A DNA stretch of 64,000 nt from Desertivirga brevis (lineage in GTDB: Bacteria > Bacteroidota > Bacteroidia > Sphingobacteriales > Sphingobacteriaceae): positions 186,001-250,000 of the forward strand of contig NZ_JAFEWF010000005.1 of NCBI RefSeq assembly GCF_017355835.1, given 5' to 3'. A program made the position numbers and the translations under genes. The notes beneath the pieces were generated by a model. It worked only from the letters and a program-made list of their open reading frames with translations. It searched no databases and was not told the DNA's origin. This document shows positions 62,496 through 64,000 of the stretch, in pieces. Numbering within the stretch: position 1 is the first letter of the stretch; every line of letters starts with the position of its first letter.

Positions 62496-63578
62496 CTAAC
62501 GTCCTAAAACATCAAAATATAATCCATTTTTTAATCCCGTATAGCTTGTTTCTATTAATCTATCAGACAGCTTCATTCTCTTAATTTCCCCATCATTTTT
62601 ACTCGTCATCCAGTATAAGCAGTTTTTTTCGACATCCATTTCTAGATCAAGGATAAGCACTGGTTGTGAAATGTTACCAAAGGGTAGTGAGTTTTCCTGG
62701 AACAACTTGCTTAAGGAACCCGTTCCATCTAAGTTGCCCTGAAGGATCATACCGCTTTCCTTTTGCATTCCGGAAGGAGTGGGTTCGCCGTCAAACGAAT
62801 TAATATAGATTTTTTGATTTTTTCCGTCAACCGCAATGTTCCAACAGTAAAGCAATCCATCCGTTTGATCAAAAAGCACAATCGGGCTTTGCTGACCGTT
62901 TATGCTTCCCTGCATGATTTTTGCCGAACCATTATTAATTCCGGTGTCCTTTATAATCCCCATGGCCCAGTAGATTTTTCCGTTTGCTTTGTCTAATTTG
63001 ACATCTGAAATTGAGGCTTCTGTATTAATAGTGTAAAGTGGTGCCGAGCTTTGCGGCTGGTTAAGGCTTATTTTATAGATTTCGGCCTTATTGACACGTG
63101 GACCCTCAGCTGGATTGAGTGGTCGGTCTTCACTTACGGAATTCGTAAGATATAGTAAATTCGATTCAGTATCAAGAACCAAATCGATGAAAAAGTTAGT
63201 CTTATAATCTTTGCTAAAAATTACTTCTAAAGGTCCATTCCCACTTAATGGCGCCCTTACCACATCCATATCGTTTGTCAAGGAGTTATAACCGTTGATC
63301 CAGTAAACATAGTTTCTAATAGTATCTACTGCAATTCCCCAAGGGATTCTCACCCCATCCGGGGTGTTATACAAAACTTCTACTTTGCTTTTTCCACTTG
63401 CATCTGTAGTTCCTTTCATAATAGCACCACCATCGGTACCTTCATTAACCGTCCAATAGACAGTTCTTGCTATGTCTGGCCCTGAAACAATAGACTGTTC
63501 CTTTTTGCATGCGGATAAAAGGATAACAGAAAGAAAAAGGAATAATGAAACTTGACGGAAAGGATGCATTCTGTTCAT
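62496..63578 (-). CDS. Lipoprotein with YWTD-like beta-propeller
   Basis: The protein has 360 residues. The lipobox is LLSAC (Cys24), followed by repeated blades with a YW motif: RTVYWTVNEGTDGG, NYVYWINGYNSLTN, GKIYWAMGIIKD, and CLYWMTSKNDGEIKRMKLSD at the end. This is a six-bladed LDL-receptor/DUF5050-like propeller. It resembles the C-terminal half of the receptor-linked lipoprotein at 56989. A surface ligand-binding role is inferred. Start ATG 63578 or 63569 (codon 4). Confidence 0.8.
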   Translation of the reverse strand: MNRMHPFRQVSLFLFLSVILLSACKKEQSIVSGPDIARTVYWTVNEGTDGGAIMKGTTDASGKSKVEVLYNTPDGVRIPWGIAVDTIRNYVYWINGYNSLTNDMDVVRAPLSGNGPLEVIFSKDYKTNFFIDLVLDTESNLLYLTNSVSEDRPLNPAEGPRVNKAEIYKISLNQPQSSAPLYTINTEASISDVKLDKANGKIYWAMGIIKDTGINNGSAKIMQGSINGQQSPIVLFDQTDGLLYCWNIAVDGKNQKIYINSFDGEPTPSGMQKESGMILQGNLDGTGSLSKLFQENSLPFGNISQPVLILDLEMDVEKNCLYWMTSKNDGEIKRMKLSDRLIETSYTGLKNGLYFDVLGR

Positions 63579-64000
63579 AAGGAAAATTGTGATAACTTAT
63601 GGTATCAAAACTAAGGATTTTATATAAACCTGTTGAAAATGGAGTTTATTTTAATACTTAACATCGATAAGGAATTAATTTTCGTCCGTATAAATAAAGA
63701 AAGGGAGTAGTAAAATTACCGCTCCCTCTCTATCAACCTCACCAATAAACCTAACTATGAAAATCTTTATTCCTAATGGATATACTTGCTTCTACGGGGC
63801 AATAAGTTCTAAGGTTACAAGATTTGTTTATTGAATTTTAAGGTGATATTCCCTTGACAATTAAGGCTTAATGTAGGGTCTACTTAATTCTATGAACAGA
63901 TTGTAAATCTGCGGTAGCAGTATCATGAAAAGTTAATCTGTGATGATATGAATGAAAACAAGTAGCCGGGTTACATCGGCTAAAAAAAATAAGGGAGCTG
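63579..64000. other. Gene-free end of the window, 422 bp, with a hairpin
   Basis: No supported gene lies here. An imperfect hairpin, GGGAGTAGTAA and TTACCGCTCCC (63703-63726, one wobble and one mismatch), probably stops a transcript from the right. A 25-codon frame from ATG 63758 is too short to support. The rest is AT-rich and shows no protein-like frame. Confidence 0.4.
63606..63613 (-). promoter_or_regulatory. Candidate -7 box TAGTTTTG for the propeller lipoprotein gene
   Basis: On the minus strand TAGTTTTG matches TAnnTTTG and lies 27 bp before the ATG at 63578. A -33 TTG is not clear. Confidence 0.4.

Noticed and set aside
1..64000. CRISPR arrays, tRNA, rRNA, prophage or integrase genes
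   Set aside because: I looked for regularly spaced repeats, tRNA-like cloverleaves and recombinase motifs and found none that hold up by eye. A covariance-model search would be needed to exclude small RNAs.

Overview
The window looks like chromosome of a low-GC Bacteroidota, most likely Sphingobacteriaceae (Pedobacter-like). This rests on family content and signals, not on a marker gene. The signals are a FecI/FecR/STN-TonB receptor locus, a type IX secretion sorting domain, many lipoproteins with Cys at residue 19-24, a TraB/GumN protein, the Bacteroidota -7 promoter core (TAnnTTTG), and almost no Shine-Dalgarno sequences. I saw no rRNA, tRNA, CRISPR array or intact insertion sequence.

Layout. 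1-5.6 kb: a probable defence cluster (end of an unknown gene, a HARE-HTH protein, an SF1 helicase fused to a Vsr-like nuclease, an unknown 187-aa protein). 5.9-9.5 kb: an LruC-domain lipoprotein, a DUF4241 protein and a small membrane protein. 9.5-24 kb: an accessory stretch of secreted or membrane orphan proteins (MORN repeats, SH3, WG repeats, YcxB-like, HEPN, HigA, TraB) mixed with many gene relics. 24-29 kb: an NmrA-like/SRPBCC/small membrane protein operon with an AraC regulator, then a Crp-like regulator, DoxX and PhzF. 29-36 kb: a TonB plug-like protein without a barrel, a CDGSH protein, an epimerase with an internal deletion, a 133-residue beta-grasp-like protein ending in Gly-Gly coupled to a DUF4132 protein, a DUF1810 protein, an interrupted lipoprotein and an L,D-transpeptidase. 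37-50 kb: cupin and AraC, a PAS histidine kinase, a giant T9SS-secreted repeat protein, an LpoB/COG3014 operon, a lone receiver, a membrane-anchored winged-helix regulator divergent from a Reg_prop lipoprotein. 51.5-58.7 kb: a sigma factor/anti-sigma/TonB receptor/IPT-propeller lipoprotein locus. 58.7-64 kb: acetyltransferase, TfoX-like, EamA, DUF3050, a beta-barrel and a second YWxx propeller lipoprotein.

Two things stand out. The first is the gene pair at 31480-34447: a small protein whose C-terminal half reads like MoaD/ThiS/ubiquitin and which ends in LTPLVGG, placed one base before a DUF4132 gene. It is a candidate ubiquitin-like carrier or modifier with no E1, E2 or JAB gene near it. 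The second is the density of broken genes. There are two genes with single in-frame stops (15635 and 35474), a 183-bp fragment copied from the Crp-like gene at 27 kb, the last codons of a HigB toxin beside an intact HigA antitoxin, an epimerase with its middle removed, a histidine-kinase tail, an XRE-regulator fragment and a duplicated 3' relic ending MFW-stop. The accessory part of this window has evidently been built and eroded by repeated small recombination events.
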